DNA of 16,762 bases from Acidobacteriota bacterium (GTDB lineage: Bacteria; Acidobacteriota; Polarisedimenticolia; QHYA01): the NCBI GenBank assembly GCA_003223995.1, contig QHYA01000229.1, positions 1 through 16,762 of the forward strand. The letters are read 5' to 3'. The number at the start of each line of letters is the position of its first letter. Positions within the stretch are counted from its first letter, which is position 1. The notes beneath the pieces are model-generated. The model saw only the letters and a list, made by a program, of their open reading frames with translations, did not search any database and was not told where the DNA came from. Made by a program: the position numbers and the translations under genes. Shown piece by piece: positions 6,195-12,502 of the stretch.

Positions 6195-7469
6195 ATGAGA
6201 GTTTTCCCTCGCCGAGCGGCCGCCCTCGTTGGCGTCCTGATCGGTCTGTCGCTCATTTTCTCCATATCGTGCGGGCGCGGCAAAACGTCCCGATCGGAAT
6301 CCGAAAAGGGCACTGCCCCCGCCGGAGCTTCCGAAAGTGCTCGGACGGCTGCGGGCGGTCCTGGGGTTCCGGCCTCGGCAGAAGGGTCCGCGACCGCGCC
6401 TCCCAGGACGCCTGGTGCCCGCGCCGCGGCGCCGGCCGCGCCAGGGCAGCCCCAGGCGCAAGGCCAGGGACAGAAGCCCCCCCAGCCGATAACTGTCGGC
6501 GAGAAGATGGTCGTCGCTCGGATCAACGGCAAAGAGATCATCGGCAAGGACCTCAACCGGGCCTACATCTCGAGCTGGCGGCAGTTTGTCCAGAGCGGCC
6601 AGATCCTGCCCGAGGATCAGCAGAGGAAGCTGATGGGACAGTTGCTGGATGCGATGATCGGCAACGAGCTTCTCCTGCAGCAGGCCGTCTCGGAGGGGAT
6701 CAAGCCGGATCAGAAAGCGATCGACGAGCTCTACCACAAGATCCAGTCAGGGGCCTCTTCCGAGCAGCAGTTCCAGCAAGCTCTCCAGCAGATGGGGATC
6801 ACGGCGGAAAGGCTGCGGGAACAGCTCACGAACAACTACGTGACCGACTCGTATGTCAAGAAGTTCGCCGCGTCCCACGCGAAGCAGATCGCGACGACCG
6901 AAGCCGAGGCGAAGGCCTTTTACGACAAGAACCCCGACGCCTTCACGCATCAGGAAATGGTGCACGCGAGGCACATCCTCCGTAAGTTTCCTCCCAATGT
7001 CACCGACGAACAGAAGAAGGCTGAGCGGGCGAAGATCGAGGAGGCCCTGGCCAAGTTGAAAAAGGGGGAGGATTTCGCCCAGGTCGCCCGCACATACTCT
7101 TCCGACAACACCGCGGCCAAGGGAGGGGATCTGGGATACTTCCCGAGAGGGAGGATGGTCCCGCAGTTCGAGGAGGCGGCGTTCTCGCTGAAACCGGGCC
7201 AGATCTCCGGCATCGTCGAGAGCCGCTTCGGCTACCACCTCATCCGCTGCGAGGACAAGGTCGCAGCCGGTGTGGTTCCCTTCGCGAACGTCAAGAAGCA
7301 GATCCTCGACAAGCTGAGCGAGGACAAGAAGCAGAAGGAACTGAACGCGGAGATCGACAAGCTGCGCGCGAAGGCCAAGGTGGAGGTCCTGCTGAAATTC
7401 CCCGAGAAAGAGGAGAAAACCAGCGCCTCCCAACCCAAGACCGGCGAACCCGCTTCCTCCACAGGATAG
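6195..7469 (+). CDS. Parvulin-type peptidyl-prolyl isomerase (SurA/PrsA-like), probable lipoprotein
   Basis: A 424-aa extracytoplasmic foldase. Peptidyl-prolyl cis-trans isomerases of this class help newly exported proteins, notably outer-membrane proteins, to fold. Seen: a signal peptide at 1-25 ending at ISC, with Cys26 as the likely lipidated residue; a Pro/Ala/Gly-rich flexible linker at about 40-100; a SurA-N-like helical chaperone region at about 102-226 (VARINGKEIIGKDLNRAYI, LLDAMIGNELLLQQAV); and one PpiC/parvulin domain at about 252-355 with MVHARHIL, the SS-DNTAAKGGDLGYF core, FEEAAFSLKPGQIS and FGYHLIRCEDK. A charged C-terminal helix follows. The classical SurA has two parvulin domains; only one is present here, more like PrsA or PpiD. 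The ATG at 6195 has AGGAG seven nt upstream and a good promoter. It stands alone, between a divergent rhomboid gene and a convergent ABC operon. Confidence 0.92.
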   Translation: MRVFPRRAAALVGVLIGLSLIFSISCGRGKTSRSESEKGTAPAGASESARTAAGGPGVPASAEGSATAPPRTPGARAAAPAAPGQPQAQGQGQKPPQPITVGEKMVVARINGKEIIGKDLNRAYISSWRQFVQSGQILPEDQQRKLMGQLLDAMIGNELLLQQAVSEGIKPDQKAIDELYHKIQSGASSEQQFQQALQQMGITAERLREQLTNNYVTDSYVKKFAASHAKQIATTEAEAKAFYDKNPDAFTHQEMVHARHILRKFPPNVTDEQKKAERAKIEEALAKLKKGEDFAQVARTYSSDNTAAKGGDLGYFPRGRMVPQFEEAAFSLKPGQISGIVESRFGYHLIRCEDKVAAGVVPFANVKKQILDKLSEDKKQKELNAEIDKLRAKAKVEVLLKFPEKEEKTSASQPKTGEPASSTG

Positions 7470-7489
7470 CGCTGGCGAGCAGGCCCGTC

Positions 7490-7560
7490 GCCGTTTCCTT
7501 GGAGTCGGGCGATCCGGCGGGGGAACGGGGGAGACCTGGGGAAGAGCCGTAGGAAACGGC
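7490..7560. repeat. Inverted repeat between convergent genes, possible transcript-end structure
   Basis: Arms GCCGTTTCCT (7490-7499) and AGGAAACGGC (7551-7560) are perfect complements across a 51-nt loop. The second arm can also fold locally (GCCGT-AGGAA-ACGGC, 7546-7560). It sits in the 106-bp gap between the PpiC gene and the DUF4340 gene, which meet tail to tail. No T-tract is present on either strand, so termination by this element is only a suggestion. Confidence 0.3.
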
Positions 7561-7575
7561 ACCTAGGCGCTGGCG

Positions 7576-9048
7576 TCAGCGGTAAGTCTTTACGGTGAAT
7601 CGGTCGAGGATGGAGGACGGGACGGTGAGAATGTAGGACCGTCCTTCCTTCAGCGCATAGAGCTTTCCCACACCAGGGGCCTGCTTTCCGAAGCGGACCA
7701 CCTCCTTCTTCGAGGGCTGTGCTTCGGCCACCTCCGCGCGAGCCGCCGGTGGATCGAGCCCGTAGGCGGGCAGGTCCCGCGCGGGTCCCACGATCGAATC
7801 GGCCTCGATCTCGAGAAGGCTCCTCAGCGTCTGCTCGACAGCGTCAGCCTTGGGTTTCAGACCGGACGGGATCGTGGCCTTCCACTCGCCTGGCCCGCCG
7901 CCTTCCGGTTTCTCCACCTTGGAGAGAGAGAGCTTTTCCCCCTTGGACTCGAGCTTCAGCTCGCGGGCCTCGAACTCGCTGATGGTGAATAGACGGCGAG
8001 CCCGGAAGCTCTCGGCGTCCGCGTCGATCTCCTCGAGGATCCTCTTGTGCACCTCGGCGATCCCCTCCCGTCCCGCGGCGCTGGCGTAAAGACGATCCGA
8101 GTTTCCCTCCACGGGATTGCCGATGAGCAGCTCCCCTGCAGGCTGACCGTCCCGGCGGGCGAGGCGCACCCGGTGCGCTGGCTGCTGGAGCCCGGCTTTC
8201 GATGCGACCTCCGCGGTCTCGTGGAAAGCCTCTGCACGCAGACCCGTGACTGAGGACAGCAGGCCCTGGACCTTCGACCCCTGCGCCTCGTCATCGATGG
8301 GCTCCGCCAGCCGCCAGTCTTCCCCCTGCCTGCGGAAGCGAAGGGTGCCCGCTGGACGGACCACCGTCGCCTCGCCCAGATCGAGCGCCGCGACGTCGAT
8401 CAGCTGCTTCTCCCTCCATTCCGCGGGCGAGCGGTCGAGGCTCCCGACCAGCTCCCGTCCCACGAGATAGGTCCGAGCGCGCTGGCGGCTCGCGCCGCCC
8501 CCCGCGCTTGCCGGCTCCTTGTCGATCCGGAAGTAGACTCCGCCTGTTGCCGGGGCTTCCCTGCCGGCTAGAAGGCTGACGGGGCCCTTTCCCGCGTCGA
8601 AGCGGATCCGGAAGCGGGGAGGCGACAGGCCGGCCTGATCGTCTGGAGGCGCGGCGGCCGGAGTGTCGAGAGCGCGCTTGCTCTCCAGGCCCGACAGACG
8701 GTCTGCGAGGGAGTCGACCAGGAAGCCATCGGCCTTGTCCTTGGCCGGCTTGACCATCATCCACTTCTTGGACGAGCCGCCGAAGCTCCCCGCGGTCTCC
8801 TCGCGCTTCGCGCTCGGAGCGCTCCCGGAACGGGGTTCCGGGAGCGTTGACTTCTCGCGCTCGAAGCGCTCGAGGGTGCCGTCCCGATCGATCTCGATCC
8901 AGCGGATCTCGTCGGACTTGAAATCGAAGAGCCGCTTCGCGCTGCTTTCGGTTTCCTCCGAGGTCGGCCGCTTGCGTTCGTAGAAGAGAATGAAGCCGCC
9001 GAGAAACAGGGCTATGGTGACAAGCAGCAGGCTGGAGCGCCACTTCAT
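7576..9048 (-). CDS. DUF4340 domain protein, last gene of the Gld-type ABC operon
   Basis: A 490-aa protein with one N-terminal TM helix (about 6-22 after MKWR, followed by YERKRP), so the bulk is outside the cytoplasm, anchored in the inner membrane. The remainder shows the repeated beta/alpha pattern of DUF4340, with segments such as DEIRWIEIDRDGTLERFERE, WMMVKPAKDKADGFLVDSL and YFRIDKE, recurring as WRLAEPIDDEAQGSKVQGLL and a C-terminal copy ending in YALKEGRSYILTVPSSILD. This family is found next to GldG-like proteins and ABC-2 transporters in many phyla; its exact role is unknown and is inferred to be part of that transporter assembly. The start ATG 9046-9048 lies 13 bp after the GldG stop with no clear RBS, so translation is probably coupled. 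The end is convergent with the PpiC gene. Confidence 0.85.
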   Translation of the reverse strand: MKWRSSLLLVTIALFLGGFILFYERKRPTSEETESSAKRLFDFKSDEIRWIEIDRDGTLERFEREKSTLPEPRSGSAPSAKREETAGSFGGSSKKWMMVKPAKDKADGFLVDSLADRLSGLESKRALDTPAAAPPDDQAGLSPPRFRIRFDAGKGPVSLLAGREAPATGGVYFRIDKEPASAGGGASRQRARTYLVGRELVGSLDRSPAEWREKQLIDVAALDLGEATVVRPAGTLRFRRQGEDWRLAEPIDDEAQGSKVQGLLSSVTGLRAEAFHETAEVASKAGLQQPAHRVRLARRDGQPAGELLIGNPVEGNSDRLYASAAGREGIAEVHKRILEEIDADAESFRARRLFTISEFEARELKLESKGEKLSLSKVEKPEGGGPGEWKATIPSGLKPKADAVEQTLRSLLEIEADSIVGPARDLPAYGLDPPAARAEVAEAQPSKKEVVRFGKQAPGVGKLYALKEGRSYILTVPSSILDRFTVKTYR

Positions 9049-9061
9049 CGCGTGGCCAGCG

Positions 9062-10666
9062 TCAGGAGCGGCGCTGCCACCAGACCGTGAGGCCCGCGAC
9101 GGCGGCGGCCATGGGCAGCCCGAACAGCACCAGGAGGACGAGGTTCCGCGACTCTGAAGGGGAGAGGGTCAGGACGATCTGCTCAGGTGTTCTGGGCTCG
9201 ATCCCGAGCAGCGTTTCCTTCTCGGAGAGCCAGTGGATCGCGTTGAGGGCGAGGTCGAGGTTCCCCAGCCTCATGGACGCGCTGTTCGTGGCGAAGTCGC
9301 TGTCCCCGAAGACGACCAGTCGGGCCTTGGGTTTGGGTGGCTTCGGCGGGTTCGCCACGGGCTGAGCCGCCGGCGGCGCCGTCGGCTGAGTCCGGGTCTG
9401 CGTGCCCCCGGCAGTCTTCTCGCCGCCTGCCTGCTTTGGCGCCTCGCCCGTCTCCTCGGCCGCCAGCGCCACTGTGACCGGGCCGGCGATGTCGTTCGGC
9501 CCCTTGGTGATACCCGTCCGAAGGGTCGAGAGGTCCCTCTCACCCCAGCCGTCCGGGGAGGTGCGCGCGATCGGCTGGACCGAGAGGTTCGAGGGCAGTG
9601 GAGAAACGGGAGTGACGGAGCGCGCGATCTGGAAGATCACGGCGGCGTCGCCGCCGAGGTTGCGCGTAACAGGGTGCGAGGGGAGGTCTCGGATGACCAG
9701 GGTCTCCGGACCCGCGCCGAGGACGATGATCTTCGGGTCCCTGTGGTCCACGACGAGGTCCGCATCGAGTGTCACTCCGTGGTCGCGCAGCATTCCCTCC
9801 AGGCCCGTCGGCTGGATGGTCCCGTCCCGGCCCAATTCCGGGTCGAGTAGCGCGAGCAGGCGCCCGCCCCGCTCGAGGTACGCGCCGATCGCCTGCGCTT
9901 CCGACTCGAGAAGGGTCCGTCTCGGACCGGCAATGACGAGCGCCGCGCAGTCATCCGGCACCTGGCCCCCGGACAGGGAATCCCACTCGGCTATGCGGTA
10001 GTTCTCGGACTTCAGGATGTCGGTCAGATGGGACAGCCCCCTCGGTCCCTGGTCCTGCGCTGCGGCCTCGCCGTGCCCCTTCATGAAGTAGACCGCGCTC
10101 TGCGAGGACTGGGTGACGGAGAGGATCGCCCCCGTGAAGGCCTGCTCTCCCTTGAAGGCCTTGATCCGGGGAGGACCTCCCATCGCCGGCGAGGAGAAGT
10201 CGTACTCGACGAACTCGGTCACATCGACCTGCTTCGACCGGCTTCCCGACTCGAACAGCACGAATCGTAGCTCCTGCTCGCTCTGCAGGCCGAACTTTTT
10301 CACGAGGGCCGCGGCACGGGTGGGCTCGCGCGCGGAATCCAGGAACTCGACCTTCAGCGCCGGGCAGGCGGCGGAGTAGTTCGCCAGCAGCTCGCGCACG
10401 CTGTCGTAGAGCTCCTGCGTGGGGGAGAGAAGCGCGGTGATCTTCACCTCTTCGTGCTTCCTCGTCACGTCCTGAAGGATCTGCTTGGTCTTGTCCGAGA
10501 GGGTGTAGAGCCGGCTGGAGGTCCAGTCCCAGCGGCGGAAGTGGCGGGCCGAGAGGTAGTTCACCGACAGCAGGAGGGCGGCGCCCGCGACGAGAGCGAT
10601 CGTCGCCGAGGCGCCGAACTGCAGCCTTCTTCCCGGGAGGGTCAGCTTCGGAAGGGTCAATCTCAT
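9062..10666 (-). CDS. GldG-like ABC transporter auxiliary protein (ABC_transp_aux domain)
   Basis: A 534-aa membrane protein of the GldG type. It has an N-terminal TM helix at about 18-37 and a C-terminal TM helix at about 507-527 followed by WWQRRS, so a large domain sits in the periplasm between two anchors. Typical elements are seen: YLSARHFRRWDWTSSRLYTL with LSDKTKQIL (the family opening), KITALLSPTQELYDSVRELL, ALKVEFLDSAREPTRAAAL, VYFMKGHGE, LVIAGPRRTLLESEAQAIGA and YLERGGRLLALLDPE. A Pro/Gly/Thr-rich linker lies at about 405-450, before the segment LVVFGDSDFATNSA. In Flavobacterium, GldA/F/G form an ABC transporter needed for gliding; elsewhere related sets exist without known gliding. 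It starts 6 bp after the permease stop. The function beyond 'part of this transporter' is inference. Confidence 0.88.
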   Translation of the reverse strand: MRLTLPKLTLPGRRLQFGASATIALVAGAALLLSVNYLSARHFRRWDWTSSRLYTLSDKTKQILQDVTRKHEEVKITALLSPTQELYDSVRELLANYSAACPALKVEFLDSAREPTRAAALVKKFGLQSEQELRFVLFESGSRSKQVDVTEFVEYDFSSPAMGGPPRIKAFKGEQAFTGAILSVTQSSQSAVYFMKGHGEAAAQDQGPRGLSHLTDILKSENYRIAEWDSLSGGQVPDDCAALVIAGPRRTLLESEAQAIGAYLERGGRLLALLDPELGRDGTIQPTGLEGMLRDHGVTLDADLVVDHRDPKIIVLGAGPETLVIRDLPSHPVTRNLGGDAAVIFQIARSVTPVSPLPSNLSVQPIARTSPDGWGERDLSTLRTGITKGPNDIAGPVTVALAAEETGEAPKQAGGEKTAGGTQTRTQPTAPPAAQPVANPPKPPKPKARLVVFGDSDFATNSASMRLGNLDLALNAIHWLSEKETLLGIEPRTPEQIVLTLSPSESRNLVLLVLFGLPMAAAVAGLTVWWQRRS

Positions 10667-10672
10667 GGGCCG

Positions 10673-11416
10673 CTATGCCGCCTTGCGGATCTCGAGCGAT
10701 CTCGCCGACAGGAACAGCAGGAAAAGGGTCGATGTCAGGCAGTAAACGATCAGCCGCGAATCGACGATTCCCTTGCCGAAATCGCCCGCCGGGTTCCAGA
10801 GATTGATGTAAACCAGGCCGTTGCGCAGCCACTCCGCCCGAGCTTGCTCCTCGAGGAAGACCGGGATGATGAAGAACAGGAACATCAGGGCGAAGGTCAG
10901 CATCGCGGCCACGATCTGGGAGCGCGACAGGGACGACGCCCAGAGGCCCAGAGCGACGAACGGCGCTCCGATGCAGAGCAGGTAGAGGTAGCCGGCGGCG
11001 ATGGGCCACGGATCGAGCTTCGCGTAGCTGGAAAGCAGAAGAGGGTAGAGCAGGGTCGGCACCCAGAGGGAGACGTAATAGAGGTAGGCCGCGAGGTACT
11101 TTCCCCCGATCACCTGTGCCTCGGTCACCGGGGCGGTCAGCAGCAGCTCCACCGTCCCCGACCGGCGTTCCTCGGCGATCAGGCCCATGGTGATGACCGG
11201 CAGGATCAGCAGGACAAAGATCCAGAAGAAGATGTTGCGTCCCAGGAAGATCTGCATGATCGAGCCGACCGGTGCGCCTTCCCGGCTGAAGGCCTGCACG
11301 ATGAGGTAGAACACGATCCCCTGGAGGAGCAGGAACGCGGCGAGGACGAGATATCCGCGAGGGGAGACGAAGTAGGATTTCAGCTCTCGCCGGCAGATCT
11401 GCCAGACGTTGCTCAC
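10673..11416 (-). CDS. ABC-2 type transporter permease, GldF-like
   Basis: A 247-aa inner-membrane permease with six TM helices. It opens with a short cytoplasmic segment and the amphipathic ICRRELKSYFVSPRGYLVLA typical of GldF/NosY-like ABC-2 proteins. The coupling region after TM2 reads MGLIAEERRSGTVELLLTAP, followed by VTEAQVIGGKYLAA, the conserved contact to the ATPase. Further helices are at about 110-130, 137-160, 165-187 and 220-238, with YINLWNPAGDFGKGIVDSR before the last helix. The GTG start at 11414-11416 overlaps the ATPase stop as GTGA, with a GGGAGGGGG-like RBS upstream. An ATG further upstream (11542) lies inside the ATPase gene and encodes only Arg/Gly-rich low-complexity sequence, so I rejected it. 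It works with the upstream ATPase; the substrate is unknown. Confidence 0.9.
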   Translation of the reverse strand: MSNVWQICRRELKSYFVSPRGYLVLAAFLLLQGIVFYLIVQAFSREGAPVGSIMQIFLGRNIFFWIFVLLILPVITMGLIAEERRSGTVELLLTAPVTEAQVIGGKYLAAYLYYVSLWVPTLLYPLLLSSYAKLDPWPIAAGYLYLLCIGAPFVALGLWASSLSRSQIVAAMLTFALMFLFFIIPVFLEEQARAEWLRNGLVYINLWNPAGDFGKGIVDSRLIVYCLTSTLFLLFLSARSLEIRKAA

Positions 11417-12414
11417 GCGACCCCCTCCCTGGCCTCCTCCGCCGCGCGGGCCGCTTCCTCTTCCCCGGGCTCGCGGGTCGTGAGGTTCACGAAGATCTCC
11501 TCGAGGGTCATCGAACGCTGCGACAGCTCCAGCAGGATCCACCCCCTGGAGACGGCGAGCCGGAAGACCTCCTCACGAAGATCGCGCCCCCGCTCGAGGC
11601 CAAGCTGCGCCCGCACGTGGCCGTCCACGGCCTCGGCATCCACCGAGGTGACGCCCTCGAGACCCGCCAGCGCCTCACGTGCCTCCTCCTGGCGGAGCGG
11701 CGCCGCGTCCGGCGACTTCAACTCGACGAGCAGGCTTGCTCCCCCCTCAAGCGACTGGCGGAGCACTTCAGGCCGGTCCTGCGCGACGATGCGTCCCTTG
11801 TTGATGATGATGATCCGCCCGCAGACCTGCTCGACCTCCGGAAGGACATGAGAGGAGAGCAGGATCGTGTGCTGGCGCCCCAGTTCGGTGATCTGCGAGC
11901 GGACCTGCCGGATCTGGTTTGGATCCAGCCCGACAGTGGGCTCATCGAGGATGAGGATCGGTGGATCGTGAACGAGCGCCTCCGCCAGCCCCAGACGCTG
12001 GCGGTATCCCTTGGAGAGCTGCTCGACGATTCGATGCTGCACATCGCCGAGGCCACAGCGGCCGATGACCTCCTCGATGCGGGCTCGCGCCTGGCGGCGG
12101 GGGACTCCTTTGAGCCTGGCGCGGTAGTGCAGGAACTCCTCCACCCGCATCTCGCCGTAAGAGGGGACGTTTTCCGGCAGGTACCCGACGTTGCGGCGCA
12201 CCTCCAGCGGATGCAGCTCGACATCGTAGCCCGCGACCTTGGCGGTGCCGGATGTCGGCCGGATGAACGCCGTGAGGATCCTCATCGTGGTGGTCTTTCC
12301 CGCCCCGTTCGGCCCGAGGAAGCCCACGATCTCGCCGCGCTCGATCGAGAAGTTCAGCTCCTCGATGGCGGTCGCGCCCGGGAAGCTCTTCGTCAGCGTC
12401 TCGACCTGGATCAT
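11413..12414 (-). CDS. ABC transporter ATP-binding protein, GldA-like
   Basis: A 333-aa cytoplasmic ATPase that powers the permease encoded next. All nucleotide-binding elements are visible: Walker A GPNGAGKTT at 34-42, the Q-loop region YLPEN (about 78-82, with Glu in place of Gln, as is common in GldA/CcmA-like ATPases), signature LSKGYRQRLGLAEAL starting at 133, Walker B ILILDEP at 153-159 with the D-loop GLDP, and the switch His189 in LLSSHVL. A C-terminal extension of about 110 residues after the core (ALAGLEGVTSVDAE, MTLEEIFVNLTTRE) matches the DUF4162-like tail of these ATPases. It is the first gene of the operon ATPase-permease-GldG-DUF4340, and its stop overlaps the permease start. 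The RBS is weak (GGAA), but a good promoter lies directly upstream. Confidence 0.95.
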   Translation of the reverse strand: MIQVETLTKSFPGATAIEELNFSIERGEIVGFLGPNGAGKTTTMRILTAFIRPTSGTAKVAGYDVELHPLEVRRNVGYLPENVPSYGEMRVEEFLHYRARLKGVPRRQARARIEEVIGRCGLGDVQHRIVEQLSKGYRQRLGLAEALVHDPPILILDEPTVGLDPNQIRQVRSQITELGRQHTILLSSHVLPEVEQVCGRIIIINKGRIVAQDRPEVLRQSLEGGASLLVELKSPDAAPLRQEEAREALAGLEGVTSVDAEAVDGHVRAQLGLERGRDLREEVFRLAVSRGWILLELSQRSMTLEEIFVNLTTREPGEEEAARAAEEAREGVA

Positions 12415-12439
12415 CGGTTTTCCGGTTTCAAGCCACCCA

Positions 12440-12468
12440 TGAAACGCGCTATTTTATGAGCCGTTTCA
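12440..12468. promoter_or_regulatory. Inverted repeat centred on the -10 of the ABC operon, candidate operator
   Basis: Arms TGAAACG (12440-12446) and CGTTTCA (12462-12468) are perfect complements around a 15-nt AT-rich centre containing the -10 box (12451-12456). A dimeric repressor could bind here. The alternative is a weak hairpin at the end of the upstream deaminase transcript; no T-tract follows. Confidence 0.35.
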
Positions 12469-12479
12469 GACCTCCGCAA
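12451..12479 (-). promoter_or_regulatory. Promoter of the Gld-type ABC operon
   Basis: On the minus strand TTGCGG (12479-12474) and TAAAAT (12456-12451) are separated by exactly 17 nt, about 37 bp upstream of the ATPase ATG (12412-12414). The 88-bp gap after the deaminase-fusion gene is otherwise GC-rich, which makes the AT-rich -10 stand out. Confidence 0.55.
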
Positions 12480-12502
12480 GTCGTGGGGGCCGCATCCGGG
12501 GC

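Noticed and set aside
11417..11542. Upstream ATG extension of the ABC permease
   Set aside because: The extra 42 residues are Arg/Gly-rich and lie inside the ATPase gene. The GTG with GTGA overlap and a G-rich RBS starts exactly at the conserved permease opening.
10454..11851. A 465-codon plus-strand frame across the ABC genes
   Set aside because: Its product is a charged low-complexity sequence rich in Arg, Glu, Gln and Asp. The minus strand encodes three well-defined transporter proteins.
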